From assembly GCF_000429825.1 (NCBI RefSeq), contig NZ_AUCP01000049.1, positions 1 to 50,283 of the forward strand: a DNA stretch of 50,283 nucleotides. Reading direction: 5' to 3'. Under the pieces are notes generated by a model. The model was not told the DNA's origin, searched no databases, and saw nothing but the letters and a program-made list of their open reading frames with translations. Every line of letters begins with the position of its first letter. Position 1 is the first letter of the stretch. The stretch comes from Cohnella thermotolerans DSM 17683. GTDB lineage: Bacteria > Bacillota > Bacilli > Paenibacillales > Paenibacillaceae. Positions 18,734 through 26,796 of this stretch are shown here, piece after piece. The position numbers and the translations under genes are program-made.

Positions 18734-19501
18734 ATGTTATCCCAAGGGCGAATTCACTCGATGGACACTTGCGGCACCGTGGACGGCCCGGGCATCCGCT
18801 TCGTTCTGTTCATGCAAGGGTGCGCGCTGCAATGCGCCTATTGCCATAACCCCGACACATGGAATACGGACGGGGGCCGGCCGATGTCCGTAGAGCAGGT
18901 GCTCGCGGAGATCGAGCCGTACGTTCCTTATTACGTGCGGTCGGGCGGCGGCCTTACGGTGACGGGCGGGGAGCCGACGCTCCAGGCTCCCTTCGTCGCC
19001 CGGCTGTTCGCGGAATGCAAGCGGCGCTGGGGGCTGCACACGGCGCTCGATTCGTCGGGCTTCTGCGATCCGCGCCATGCGGAGGAACTGCTCGACGCGA
19101 CCGATCTCGTCCTGCTGGACTTGAAGCTGATGGACCGGCAGCGGCATATCGAGTTGACCGGCCAGCCCAACGACCGTATTCTGGCTTTCGCGCGCAGGCT
19201 GGCGGAGCGGGAGACGCCGGTCTGGATCCGGCGCGTGCTCGTGCCCGGCATCACCGACGATGCCGCGGACTTGTCCGAGCTCGGACGGTTTATCGAACGG
19301 CTTGGCAATGTGCGCAAGCTGGAGCTGCTTCCCTATCACCGGATGGGCGTGTACAAATGGGCCGAGCTTGGCCGGGCGTACCCCCTGGATGGCGTGAGGG
19401 CGGCCGACGAGAAGGACGCGGAACGGGCGGCGGCGATCGTGGAAGCGGCCAGACGCCGGGAATGCGGCCGATGCGGGCAAGGATGCCCATGTCGGATATA
19501 A
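18734..19501 (+). CDS. pflA: pyruvate formate-lyase activating enzyme
   Basis: Radical SAM enzyme of 255 residues that puts the glycyl radical on PflB. ATG 18734 follows GAGAGGAGCG (18717-18726). The cluster motif is C30-x3-C34-x2-C37 (GCALQCAYCHNP). TVTGGEPTLQ is the SAM-contact motif, and LLDLKLMD and YHRMGVYKW are typical PflA strands. The C-terminus carries an extra cysteine cluster (CGRCGQGCPC), which is unusual for a 250-residue PflA and might bind metal. It ends the adhE-pflB-pflA group. Confidence 0.94.
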   Translation: MLSQGRIHSMDTCGTVDGPGIRFVLFMQGCALQCAYCHNPDTWNTDGGRPMSVEQVLAEIEPYVPYYVRSGGGLTVTGGEPTLQAPFVARLFAECKRRWGLHTALDSSGFCDPRHAEELLDATDLVLLDLKLMDRQRHIELTGQPNDRILAFARRLAERETPVWIRRVLVPGITDDAADLSELGRFIERLGNVRKLELLPYHRMGVYKWAELGRAYPLDGVRAADEKDAERAAAIVEAARRRECGRCGQGCPCRI

Positions 19502-19613
19502 AAAGAGCCAAATCGGACACTGTATTGCCCCGGACCTTGCAGTATGATGGCGGTATAGCGCTTTCGCCGTGGTTCGGCCGGCGGCGCGACTTCATCGCAA
19601 CGGAGGTACTTCC

Positions 19614-20690
19614 ATGGGTTCTTCTGACAAAATCCGCATCGGCCTGATCGGCGCGGGCAATATCGGCAATGTGCATTTGCAGGAATTCGGCAAGTTGGAC
19701 AAGGAATGCGAGATCGTCGCCATTACGGACGCCTATTTGCCGCTTGCGGAACAGCGGGCTCAGCAGTACGGCATCGGGGCGGTCGCTCCGTCCCCGGAGG
19801 CGCTCATCGCGCGCAGCGACATCGACGCGGTCATTATCGGGGTTCCGAACAAATACCATGCGCCGCTGGCGGTGCTGGCGCTGGAGAGCGGCAAGCACGT
19901 GCTGCTGGAGAAGCCGATGGGGCTGGATTCGGCGGCGGCGAAGGACATCGTCCGCGCGCAGAAGCGCACCGGCAAGACGCTGATGGTCGCTCACCAAATG
20001 CGTTGGGAGTGGCTGCCGCTGCAGGTGAAGGCGCAGATCGAACGCGGCGAGCTCGGCAACATCTATACGGCGAAGACCGGCTGGTACCGCCGCAAAGGGA
20101 TTCCGGGCTGGGGAACCTGGTTCACCCGGCATGCCGAATCCGGCGGGGGCCCGCTGATCGACATCGGCGTGCATATGCTCGACCTGGCTTTCCACCTGAT
20201 GGGCGAGCCGAAGCCGGTATCCGTGTACGGCTCGACCTACGCCGAGTTCGGCCCCCGCAAGAAAGGCATCGGCAGCTGGGGCAAGCCGGATTGGAACGGC
20301 ATTTACGACGTCGAGGACTTGGCGACCGCCATCATCAAGATGGATAACGGCGCATCGCTTACGCTTGAAGTGAGCTGGGCGGTCCATATGGATACGGACA
20401 GCAGCCCGTTCGTGCATCTGATGGGCACCGAGGGCGGCGCGTTCCTGCGCGGCAACGAAGGCAAGTTCGTGACGGAACGCTTCGATCAGACGATCGACAT
20501 TCCGCTAGTGGCGCCGCAAGACGACGAAGGCGGCCGCATTCGGTTGTCCCGCCACTTCCTCGAGTGCGTCCGCGAAGGGAAGACGCCGTGGACGTCCGCG
20601 GAGACCGGCCTGCGCAGCAACCTGATCATCGACGCGATCTACGAATCTTCCCGCACCGGCGGCGAAGTGAAGCTGGACTGGAGCCTGTAA
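19614..20690 (+). CDS. Gfo/Idh/MocA family NAD(P)-dependent oxidoreductase
   Basis: The product has 358 residues. ATG 19614 follows CGGAGGTA (19601-19608). The Rossmann fold opens with RIGLIGAGNIGNVHLQEF. The family motif EKP is seen in HVLLEKPMGLDS. The substrate domain contains GGGPLIDIGVHMLDLAFHLM, with the usual Asp-x3-His pair. Such enzymes oxidise sugars, inositols or their derivatives; the substrate cannot be assigned. It stands alone between pflA and a clear terminator at 20711-20757. Confidence 0.92.
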   Translation: MGSSDKIRIGLIGAGNIGNVHLQEFGKLDKECEIVAITDAYLPLAEQRAQQYGIGAVAPSPEALIARSDIDAVIIGVPNKYHAPLAVLALESGKHVLLEKPMGLDSAAAKDIVRAQKRTGKTLMVAHQMRWEWLPLQVKAQIERGELGNIYTAKTGWYRRKGIPGWGTWFTRHAESGGGPLIDIGVHMLDLAFHLMGEPKPVSVYGSTYAEFGPRKKGIGSWGKPDWNGIYDVEDLATAIIKMDNGASLTLEVSWAVHMDTDSSPFVHLMGTEGGAFLRGNEGKFVTERFDQTIDIPLVAPQDDEGGRIRLSRHFLECVREGKTPWTSAETGLRSNLIIDAIYESSRTGGEVKLDWSL

Positions 20691-20710
20691 TCCGGGCAGG
20701 CAGCGGCGCG

Positions 20711-20757
20711 AGCCGCTCCCGGCGGTCTTACGAGACCGTTTGGGAGCGGCTTTATTT
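20711..20757 (+). terminator. terminator of the Gfo/Idh/MocA gene
   Basis: AGCCGCTCCC (20711-20720) pairs with GGGAGCGGCT (20742-20751). A second nested stem GGTCT-TACG-AGACC sits in the loop. TTTATTT follows. Confidence 0.85.
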
Positions 20758-20989
20758 GCGCAATTCGGCACCTCGGGCTCCTTTTTCCCTCGTATTCAGG
20801 GCTTATCCCCGCTGCTCAGTCCGCAACCCTAAGCCGCTTGAGATGCCGGATGGACCGTTTCAACGGTTGCAACGCAGACCGTCAAGACGAATGGATGTTT
20901 TCATATCGAGCATGTTCTCTTAGGTTCTCTGAGCCACGGGGATAAGCCCCCAAATGAGCGCCAAATGGCTATTTGCCGTCCGAAGCGAA

Positions 20990-21420
20990 GCGCAATCCGG
21001 GGCGCCGGCTCCGTTTTCGCACAAACAACGTTTCCGAACCCGACAACAATACGGTCCGGAAGCTGGCCCAGCAGAACCGCAATCCGCTCGGGGTCGGGTT
21101 TTATTTCTCGCTCGGGCATTCGTCCGTGGTGTTCCTGATGGTTGCGGCGATCGCTTTCTCCGTGCGCTGGGTGCAAATTAAGACGCCAGTCCGTCCTGCA
21201 AGGCGAACTCGGCACCGCCCCGGCGTCCGGAGGCTTGCTGTCGCGGTTAACGATGCCGCTGCTGCGGTTCGTCGGACGCAGTTGGCACGTATATCCGCTC
21301 GGATTTGTTCGGCCTGGGCTTCGATACGGCGACGGAGATCGGCCTGCTCGCTTTGTCGGCGACCGCGGCCCAAAGCTCGGTGACGGTATTCGGCATTCTC
21401 TCGCTTCGGACAATGCCGAT
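20990..21420 (+). pseudogene. nickel/cobalt transporter (NiCoT, HoxN/NixA type) remnant
   Basis: Three plus-strand frames in sequence encode pieces of a NiCoT permease. First comes NPLGVGFYFSLGHSSVVFLM then VAAIAFSVRWVQ, to about 21175. Then comes a segment with MPLLRFVGRSWHVYPLGF, to about 21302. Last is LFGLGFDTATEIGLLALSA followed by FGILSL, to about 21408. The order matches intact NiCoT proteins, so the gene has at least two frameshifts. The N-terminal helices with the HX4DH metal signature and the C-terminal third are missing. The DNA before it (20760-20990) shows no gene. Confidence 0.8.
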
Positions 21421-21495
21421 GTGGTCGCGTTTCTGGCTTCGAACGTCGGCCGCTGGGCGACGGGGCAGATGGTGGACGCGACGGGCGGCTCGCAT

Positions 21496-21846
21496 TTATA
21501 ACGAAGTCCGACCTCTTCCTATCGCGGAAGGCGCGAAGAACGGGCGATGGGCTTCCTGCAGATCCGCAAGATGCGAGACTCGTTCGTTCGTCGACCGGAC
21601 GATGCCGATGAGCTGCACGAGCATGTCCTCGTGGCTGTCCAACCGCTTTCTGACCGCAACCATGCCATCCTTAAGCGTCTGCATGTCGCTTTTGAGGGTT
21701 TGCACATCGCTCTTAAGCGTCTGCACGTCGCCCTTGAGGGTTTGCACATCTTTCTTGAGGCCTCTTACGTCTTCCTTGACTTCGGTTAATTCCCCACGCA
21801 TGCCCCGCAGCTCGCCAAGAATCAGATCCAGCTTGTCCTCGCTCAT
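21496..21846 (-). CDS. small coiled-coil protein of unknown function
   Basis: The product has 116 residues. ATG 21846 follows GGGAGGCG (21852-21859). Residues about 20-75 are a regular coiled coil built of near-identical heptads (DVQTLKS repeated four times with small changes, then DMQTLKDGM). The C-terminal part (DMLVQLIGIVRSTNERVSHL) continues as amphipathic helix. There is no signal peptide or membrane segment. The repeats make the length easy to change by slippage. I do not recognise a defined family. The final 15 residues (FFAPSAIGRGRTSL) look like read-through into decayed DNA, so the original C-terminus may be lost. Confidence 0.65.
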   Translation of the reverse strand: MSEDKLDLILGELRGMRGELTEVKEDVRGLKKDVQTLKGDVQTLKSDVQTLKSDMQTLKDGMVAVRKRLDSHEDMLVQLIGIVRSTNERVSHLADLQEAHRPFFAPSAIGRGRTSL

Positions 21847-21972
21847 TCCGAACGCCTCCCGTTGGTTCTTCTAAGCTCCGGCCCGAACGCTCTCATGCTT
21901 CGCTGCGGAGTAGCCTCCAGAGAAAGCGAAAATGACGACGTCGGACGGCGCTGGTGAGGGGTCCAGTGCTGT

Positions 21973-22451
21973 TCAATAAGGCGCCCATTGCAAGGCGCGG
22001 GCTTTCTCGAAACGTTCGGCCGCGAACGGCCAGTTGACGACGTTCCACCAATCCTTCACGTAATCGGCCCGGTTGTTCTGATGCTTCAAATAATAAGCAT
22101 GTTCCCATACGTCCAGCGGCAGCAAAGGGACGACGTCCCATTGCGACAAGTTCTGATGCTTCTCGGCGGTCAAAATGTCCAAGCGACGGCTGCGCGGGCT
22201 CCAGACGAGAATCGCCCAACCGCCCCCCTCCACCTTGTTCGCCGCTTCCGAGAACTGCTTCTTAAACGCGTCGAAACCGCCGAAATCGCGGGCGATCCGA
22301 TCCGACAGCGCTCCGCGCGGCGTCCCTCCGCCATCCGGCTTCATGGCCTCCCAGAAAAGCGTATGCAAATAGTGGCCGGCCCCGTTGAAGGCGAGCTCTC
22401 GCTCCCCGGCAACCCTGGCGGCACCGGCGCCGCGCCGACGAACGGATGCAT
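21973..22451 (-). pseudogene. superoxide dismutase (Fe/Mn) with internal deletion
   Basis: The C-terminal two thirds of an Fe/Mn superoxide dismutase is intact in one frame. AFNGAGHYLHTLFWE holds the second His ligand, NKVEGGGWAILVW follows, and LPLDVWEHAYYLKHQNNRAD holds the Asp and His ligands; the end is LQWAPY. The part with the first ligand helix (HxxxH) is missing. The best start, ATG 22451 behind GGAAGGAGG, encodes a plausible N-terminus (MHPFVGAAPVPPGLPG) but in another frame from the C-terminal part. An internal deletion with frameshift is the simplest reading. A TTG frame from 22497 is open throughout but would still lack the first ligand. Confidence 0.75.
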
Positions 22452-22537
22452 TCGGCTTCCTCCTTCCATCGGGCACGATGAGTTTCGTTGTATTCAACGT
22501 ATGCTCGAAGGAAGTTGGCCTATGCCCGGCAGCGGAG

Positions 22538-23563
22538 CTACGCGATCTGCGCCTGTTTTAGCGCAAGGGCGTTCTCATGAATCGTCTGCAAAAACTCGGA
22601 TGTGCGCCGAACGTACTCTTCGGGGTGCGTGCGGAATATCATTTCGTGAATGGCGCCGGGCACGGTCCACAGCTGCGACAACGGATTCGTCTGCGCGGCC
22701 GCGACGCTCTCGGAGATGCTGGCCGGAGATTTGTCGTCCGCCGTGCCGTAGATGACGAGCACCGGATAGCCGAAGGAGGTCGACATCGCTTCCGAGGAAG
22801 GTATGTCTTCGAGACGCGTGCCGGCGAACATCGGGACGAGACGGGACAGCAGCTCGATCGAAAGCGATTTGGGAAGAGAGACGTAGCGCTTTAAATTGTA
22901 ATAAATGGAGTCGGCGTCGGGAATAAAGGTGCTGTCGAGGATCATGCCGTCGATCAGGTCGGTTTTCAAGGCGGTTTGCAGCGCCGTTCCCGCTCCCATC
23001 GAGAAGCCCCAGACAACGAGCTCACGGCTCCCTTGCGCACGGGCGAACCGCAGCGCCCCGAGGAGCTGCTCGGATTCGGTGACGCCGCCCGTGGCGGGCA
23101 ATCGGCCGGAGGAATCGGCATAGCCGTAATCGAACATGAGGACGTTATATTGGAGTCCGTGCAGCAAGCTGGCGATGTCGTACATCGGGACCCAGCTTTC
23201 TTCCCGGTTCGCGCCGTATCCGTGGCTGAGCACGACGGTCCGGTCGCTGGACCCGGCCGGGATCCACCAGCCGTGCACTTGCACAAGGCCGTCCGCGCTG
23301 GCGAACGTTACATCGTCGTAAGGCAGATTCCGGGCGGTCATCGGATCGGAGGCCAGCCTGGCCACTTGCGGGTGGGTGAGCACCCAGACGACAACGGCAT
23401 AGAAAGCGAACAGGAGAAAAAAGACGGAGCAGACGACGGAGATCAGGACGGTGAAAATCCAGCGGCTTCTGCGTTTGGCCGGAGCGAGCGGGTACGTCTC
23501 TCCGGACAAAGCGGGCAGCGGCAGGGCATCCAGGGGGTAGGGGGTTAACGTCGTTGCGCTCAT
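22538..23563 (-). CDS. membrane-anchored alpha/beta hydrolase
   Basis: Hydrolase of 341 residues. ATG 23563 follows GGAGGTGG; the in-frame ATG at 23584 has no ribosome site. A hydrophobic segment at about residues 36-62 (FTVLISVVCSVFFLLFAFYA) anchors the catalytic domain outside the cytoplasm. The domain shows VVLSHGYGANREESW (oxyanion region), the nucleophile Ser in VWGFSMGAG, the acid in VIYGTADDKSP and the His in VPGAIHEMIF. This matches the YqkD/BEM46-like branch of serine peptidase or esterase type hydrolases. The substrate is unknown. A sigma-A type promoter is at 23615-23643. Confidence 0.88.
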   Translation of the reverse strand: MSATTLTPYPLDALPLPALSGETYPLAPAKRRSRWIFTVLISVVCSVFFLLFAFYAVVVWVLTHPQVARLASDPMTARNLPYDDVTFASADGLVQVHGWWIPAGSSDRTVVLSHGYGANREESWVPMYDIASLLHGLQYNVLMFDYGYADSSGRLPATGGVTESEQLLGALRFARAQGSRELVVWGFSMGAGTALQTALKTDLIDGMILDSTFIPDADSIYYNLKRYVSLPKSLSIELLSRLVPMFAGTRLEDIPSSEAMSTSFGYPVLVIYGTADDKSPASISESVAAAQTNPLSQLWTVPGAIHEMIFRTHPEEYVRRTSEFLQTIHENALALKQAQIA

Positions 23564-23614
23564 GGAATCCACCTCCGCTTGCATCGAACCTATTCATTAG
23601 AAATCGTTAATTTT

Positions 23615-23643
23615 ATCGTAAAATCGGAAAGTGGAAGCGTCAA
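23615..23643 (-). promoter_or_regulatory. promoter of the alpha/beta hydrolase gene
   Basis: On the minus strand TTGACG (23638-23643) and TACGAT (23615-23620) are separated by 17 bases. The start codon lies about 50 bases downstream. Confidence 0.55.
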
Positions 23644-23701
23644 CAAATCTTGTCGAATTGTAAGCGCGCCGTAATGCAACTGTAACACGGGCCTTCCAAC
23701 A

Positions 23702-23759
23702 TTTACTCGCGTTGCCGGTTGAGTTATACTGAGTGTACCGATGTTTCACACCGTGAAAC
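23702..23759 (+). promoter_or_regulatory. promoter and palindromic operator of the IclR-type gene
   Basis: TTTACT (23702-23707) and TATACT (23725-23730) are 17 bases apart. Just downstream, over the expected transcript start, lies the perfect palindrome GTTTCAC-ACC-GTGAAAC (23743-23759). Its place and the regulator gene 16 bases further on suggest autorepression. Confidence 0.6.
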
Positions 23760-23775
23760 GAATGGAGGGCATCCA

Positions 23776-24516
23776 ATGGAAGAAGAGAAGCGAACGATTC
23801 GCGCGGTCGAGAGGGCTTTGGACGTGCTGCTCGTCTTCACGTCGGGAAGCGAGTGGGGCTTGACGGAAATCGCGCAGCGGGTCGGACTTCATAAAAGCAC
23901 CGTGCATCGGCTGCTGGCTACATTGGAGCAGCGGGGCTTCGTCGTCCGGGACGAGGCGACGGAGAAATATAGGTTGGGATTGCGCATTCTGGAGCTGTCC
24001 GCTTACACGCGCGCGGACGATCCGGCTGTCGTCATGCGGGGGGAAATGGAGCGCCTGCGCGATCAGCTCGGCGAGACGATCAGCCTGTACGTGCGGGACC
24101 GGACGGACCGGGTGCGCATTCAGGCGGTGCAGAGCGAGCAAGCGGTCCGCCGGGTGGCGCCCGTCGGAGCCCGGCTCCCGCTGACCGTCGGCGCGTCGAG
24201 CAAGGTGCTGCTCGCTTTCGAGGCGCCGAGCGTGCGCGATGCGCTGTTGTCCGAGCTGGTCTGGCCGGCGCCGATGGACAGAGCCGCGTATGAGGAGCAG
24301 CTGCGGGAGATCGTGGCCGCGGGCTACGCAACCAGCTTCGAGGAGCGCGAGCCGGGCGCGGCGGCGATCTCGGCGCCGATATTCGCGCGGTCGGGCAAGC
24401 TTTACGCCGCGCTGTCGGTGTCCGGGCCGTCCAATCGGTTGACGCCGGACGTGATGCGCGAGGTGGCGCCGGACATTATCGCCGCCGCAAAGCGCATGGG
24501 CACTTTGCTCGGCTGA
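23776..24516 (+). CDS. IclR family transcription regulator
   Basis: Regulator of 246 residues. ATG 23776 follows TGGAGGG (23762-23768). The N-terminal winged helix-turn-helix covers about residues 8-70 (LTEIAQRVGLHKSTVHRLL). The C-terminal effector domain (about 85-245) has the usual IclR strands (PLTVGASSKVLLAF, GYATSFEEREPGAAAISAP and YAALSVSGPSNRL). IclR proteins sense small carboxylic acids or aromatic compounds. No obvious catabolic target is adjacent, so the ligand is unknown. The palindrome at 23743-23759 is its likely own operator. Confidence 0.92.
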   Translation: MEEEKRTIRAVERALDVLLVFTSGSEWGLTEIAQRVGLHKSTVHRLLATLEQRGFVVRDEATEKYRLGLRILELSAYTRADDPAVVMRGEMERLRDQLGETISLYVRDRTDRVRIQAVQSEQAVRRVAPVGARLPLTVGASSKVLLAFEAPSVRDALLSELVWPAPMDRAAYEEQLREIVAAGYATSFEEREPGAAAISAPIFARSGKLYAALSVSGPSNRLTPDVMREVAPDIIAAAKRMGTLLG

Positions 24517-24554
24517 GCCGACGCTGGCGAGAGAGCCGGTGATCGGGAGCGATA

Positions 24555-24600
24555 CCGCTAACGCGGTTATATCGGCAAATAGCGGATTCCGTGTCCGGTA
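24555..24600. repeat. single copy of the CTAACGG / CCGTTA repeat family
   Basis: CCGCTAACGCGGTTAT (24555-24570) and AATAGCGGATTCCGTGTCCG (24578-24597) match the words seen at 11706-11890. It fills the gap between the IclR-type gene and the convergent protease gene. Confidence 0.5.
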
Positions 24601-24629
24601 GTGCCCGGAACCTTCTAAAGCGCCACCTG

Positions 24630-25676
24630 CTACTTCTTCTCTTTCAGGCCGCGAAGGAAATCAAGCGCGTCCTGCAGCGAAGAGACTTTCACCAGCTGTG
24701 GCTTCAGCTTCAGCTTGTTGACCGTCGCCTGGGCGTCCGTCCAGTTGCTGTAATTGCCCGACTTGACGTACGGCACGAGGAAGTAATCCGCCTTCTCCCG
24801 GTCGGCCGCCATCAGCTTGTATTCGATGCCGCCGATCTGCCCGACCGATCCGTCCGCCGCGATCGTCCCGGTGCCCGCGATGCGGTAGCCTCGGGTCAAG
24901 TCCTCGCCGGTGAGCTGCGAGACGATCTCCAGCGTCATCATCAGACCCGCGGACGGGCCGCCCGTATCGTTGAAGTCGAATTTGACCGGATCGGGAGCCG
25001 TCACCTTCAGCACCGAATCGCGATAAAAACCGACGCCCGCCTTCCCGGTCGATTCCATCTTGATCAGCGGCACCGACACCTCAAACTTCTTGCCTCCGCG
25101 CGTGCCGGCCAGCTTGACGACGTCACCCGGTTTTTTCGTCGCCAAAATCTTGCTGAAATCCTCCGCCTTCTTCGCGGACTGCCCGTCGACGGAAGTGATG
25201 ATGTCCCCTTCCTGCAATCCGTACTCGGGAGCTTTCGAGCCCTCGAGGAACTGCCGGACGATGACGCCTTCTTCCTCGACCTGAATATCGCGCTTCAACG
25301 CTCCGTAAGCGGCCATCAGGGCGCTCGCTTCGGAGCTGTCCCGCATCCAGGCGAGCAGGTTTCGGTAGGCTTCCAGGTTGACCGTTCCGCCCGTGGCCGT
25401 CTCCTCCGTCTTAATGTCCATTCGCGGGTTCAGCCGAGCGTAGAGCAGATCGAACGCATTCGGCTTGGAGCGGGTGGACACGGTCGTAAACAAGAGAGCG
25501 CCTTTCTCCTCGAGCTTGTGTCCGGTTTCGACGCGGGGATGGACCGGCTCCGCCGATCCCGGCGCATATATGACATAAGGCCAACTCTTAAAAAACGCGA
25601 CGACCAGCAGGAGTGCGACAAGGCCCCCGACTATGGCTGTCCAGTTGCGTTTTAACCAGCGTCTCCATGCAGCCAT
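24630..25676 (-). CDS. SepM/YlbL-type membrane serine protease (PDZ + Lon-type domain)
   Basis: Protease of 348 residues. ATG 25676 follows GGAGGTGAA. One N-terminal transmembrane segment is near residues 14-31. A PDZ domain is at about 115-210 (FLEGSKAPEYGLQEGDIITS, VDGQSAKKAED). The Lon-like catalytic domain has the Ser in DTGGPSAGLMMTLE and the Lys in GGIEYKLMAADRE. This order is that of YlbL of Bacillus and SepM of streptococci, which process peptides or membrane proteins outside the cytoplasm. A role in clearing misfolded membrane or signal proteins is likely; a specific substrate is not visible. Confidence 0.92.
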   Translation of the reverse strand: MAAWRRWLKRNWTAIVGGLVALLLVVAFFKSWPYVIYAPGSAEPVHPRVETGHKLEEKGALLFTTVSTRSKPNAFDLLYARLNPRMDIKTEETATGGTVNLEAYRNLLAWMRDSSEASALMAAYGALKRDIQVEEEGVIVRQFLEGSKAPEYGLQEGDIITSVDGQSAKKAEDFSKILATKKPGDVVKLAGTRGGKKFEVSVPLIKMESTGKAGVGFYRDSVLKVTAPDPVKFDFNDTGGPSAGLMMTLEIVSQLTGEDLTRGYRIAGTGTIAADGSVGQIGGIEYKLMAADREKADYFLVPYVKSGNYSNWTDAQATVNKLKLKPQLVKVSSLQDALDFLRGLKEKK

Positions 25677-25797
25677 CAGGGCTTCACCTCCGCTCTCCAT
25701 TATAACGCATCTGCCTCGGCATAAACAAAATGTGCCAATCCGTGGCGCTCGGGCGGTTCTGCCGCTACAATGAGATTGACCACGGGAAGCGGGGGGG

Positions 25798-26739
25798 ATG
25801 GGGATGACCGGACAGCTGCGGCTGCGCGAGGACGGAACGTTCAAGATTGTCCAGTTTACGGACCTGCACTGGCAGAACGGCGAGAAGGACGACATGGCGA
25901 CCCGGCAGTTGATGGTGCGCACGCTGCAGACGGAGCGGCCCGATCTCGTCGTGTTGACGGGAGATTTGATCTTCGGAAGCAGATGCAAGAACCCGGGAGA
26001 GTCGTTGCGCCAGGCGGTGCGGCCGGCGGAAGAGGCGGGCATCCCCTGGGCGGCCGTATTCGGCAATCACGACGACGAAGGCGCCCTGAACAGAGCGGAG
26101 CTGATGAACGTGCTGCGGGAGCATCCGCACTGCCTGTCGGAGCCCGGTCCGGCGGATATCGGCGGCGTCGGCAACTTCGCGGCGGCGATCGCGGATGCGG
26201 GCGGGCGAACGGCCTACGCGCTCTTTTTTCTCGACAGCGGCGGTTATTCGCAAGTTCCGTCCATCGAGGGCTACGACTGGATCCGATCCGGCCAAATCGA
26301 ATGGTACGCGCGGCAGTCGCGGGCGATGGCCGAGACGAACGGGGGACGGCCGGTACCCTCGCTGCTGTTCTTCCATATTCCTCTGCCCGAATACGAGCAA
26401 GTATGGCGAACCCGAACCTGCTACGGACATCGGCACGAGAAGCCCGCCAGCCCGAAGGTCAATTCGGGATTGTTCGCGGCGATGCTGGAGACGGGAGGGG
26501 CGCTCGGAACGTTTTGCGGGCACGACCATACGAACGATTACTGGGGAGAATTGGCGGGCATCCGGCTTTGTTACGGCAGGGCGACGGGATATCAAGCCTA
26601 CGGGAGGAAAAGGTACCCGAGAGGAGCGCGCGTCATCGTCCTGAAGCAAGGGGAGAAGAGCTTCCGGACCTGGGTCCGTCTGGCGGACGGGCGGGCGATT
26701 CACCGTCCGAGGAAGCACCGGCCGTGTCTTTGGCCTTAA
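25798..26739 (+). CDS. calcineurin-like metallophosphoesterase
   Basis: The product has 313 residues. The ATG at 25798 has a G-rich stretch directly before it; ATG 25804 is an equally possible start. All metal-binding blocks of the family are present: QFTDLHW (the usual Asp-x-His), VLTGDLIFGS, FGNHDDEG, LLFFHIPLPEY and CGHDHTND. No signal peptide is seen. It may act on phosphodiesters or nucleotides in the cytoplasm; the substrate is unknown. A hairpin shared with the convergent aconitase gene lies after it (26749-26781). Confidence 0.9.
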   Translation: MGMTGQLRLREDGTFKIVQFTDLHWQNGEKDDMATRQLMVRTLQTERPDLVVLTGDLIFGSRCKNPGESLRQAVRPAEEAGIPWAAVFGNHDDEGALNRAELMNVLREHPHCLSEPGPADIGGVGNFAAAIADAGGRTAYALFFLDSGGYSQVPSIEGYDWIRSGQIEWYARQSRAMAETNGGRPVPSLLFFHIPLPEYEQVWRTRTCYGHRHEKPASPKVNSGLFAAMLETGGALGTFCGHDHTNDYWGELAGIRLCYGRATGYQAYGRKRYPRGARVIVLKQGEKSFRTWVRLADGRAIHRPRKHRPCLWP

Positions 26740-26748
26740 GGCAATAAA

Positions 26749-26781
26749 ACAGCCCGCGGGAGGCAAGCTCCCGCGGGCTGT
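26749..26781 (-). terminator. terminator between the phosphoesterase gene and acnA
   Basis: ACAGCCCGCGGGAG and CTCCCGCGGGCTGT form a perfect 14-bp stem with a 5-base loop. On the minus strand it is followed by TTTATTG, so it mainly ends acnA. On the plus strand only GTTCGTTG follows. Confidence 0.85.
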
Positions 26782-26796
26782 TCGTTGCCGCGCAAA

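Noticed and set aside
20760..20990. A possible gene between the terminator and the nickel permease remnant
   Set aside because: No frame with a ribosome site or protein-like composition was found; only short shadow frames exist.
24591..25655. A 354-residue plus-strand frame
   Set aside because: It is antisense to the SepM/YlbL gene, which has PDZ and Lon-type catalytic motifs and a good ribosome site on the minus strand.
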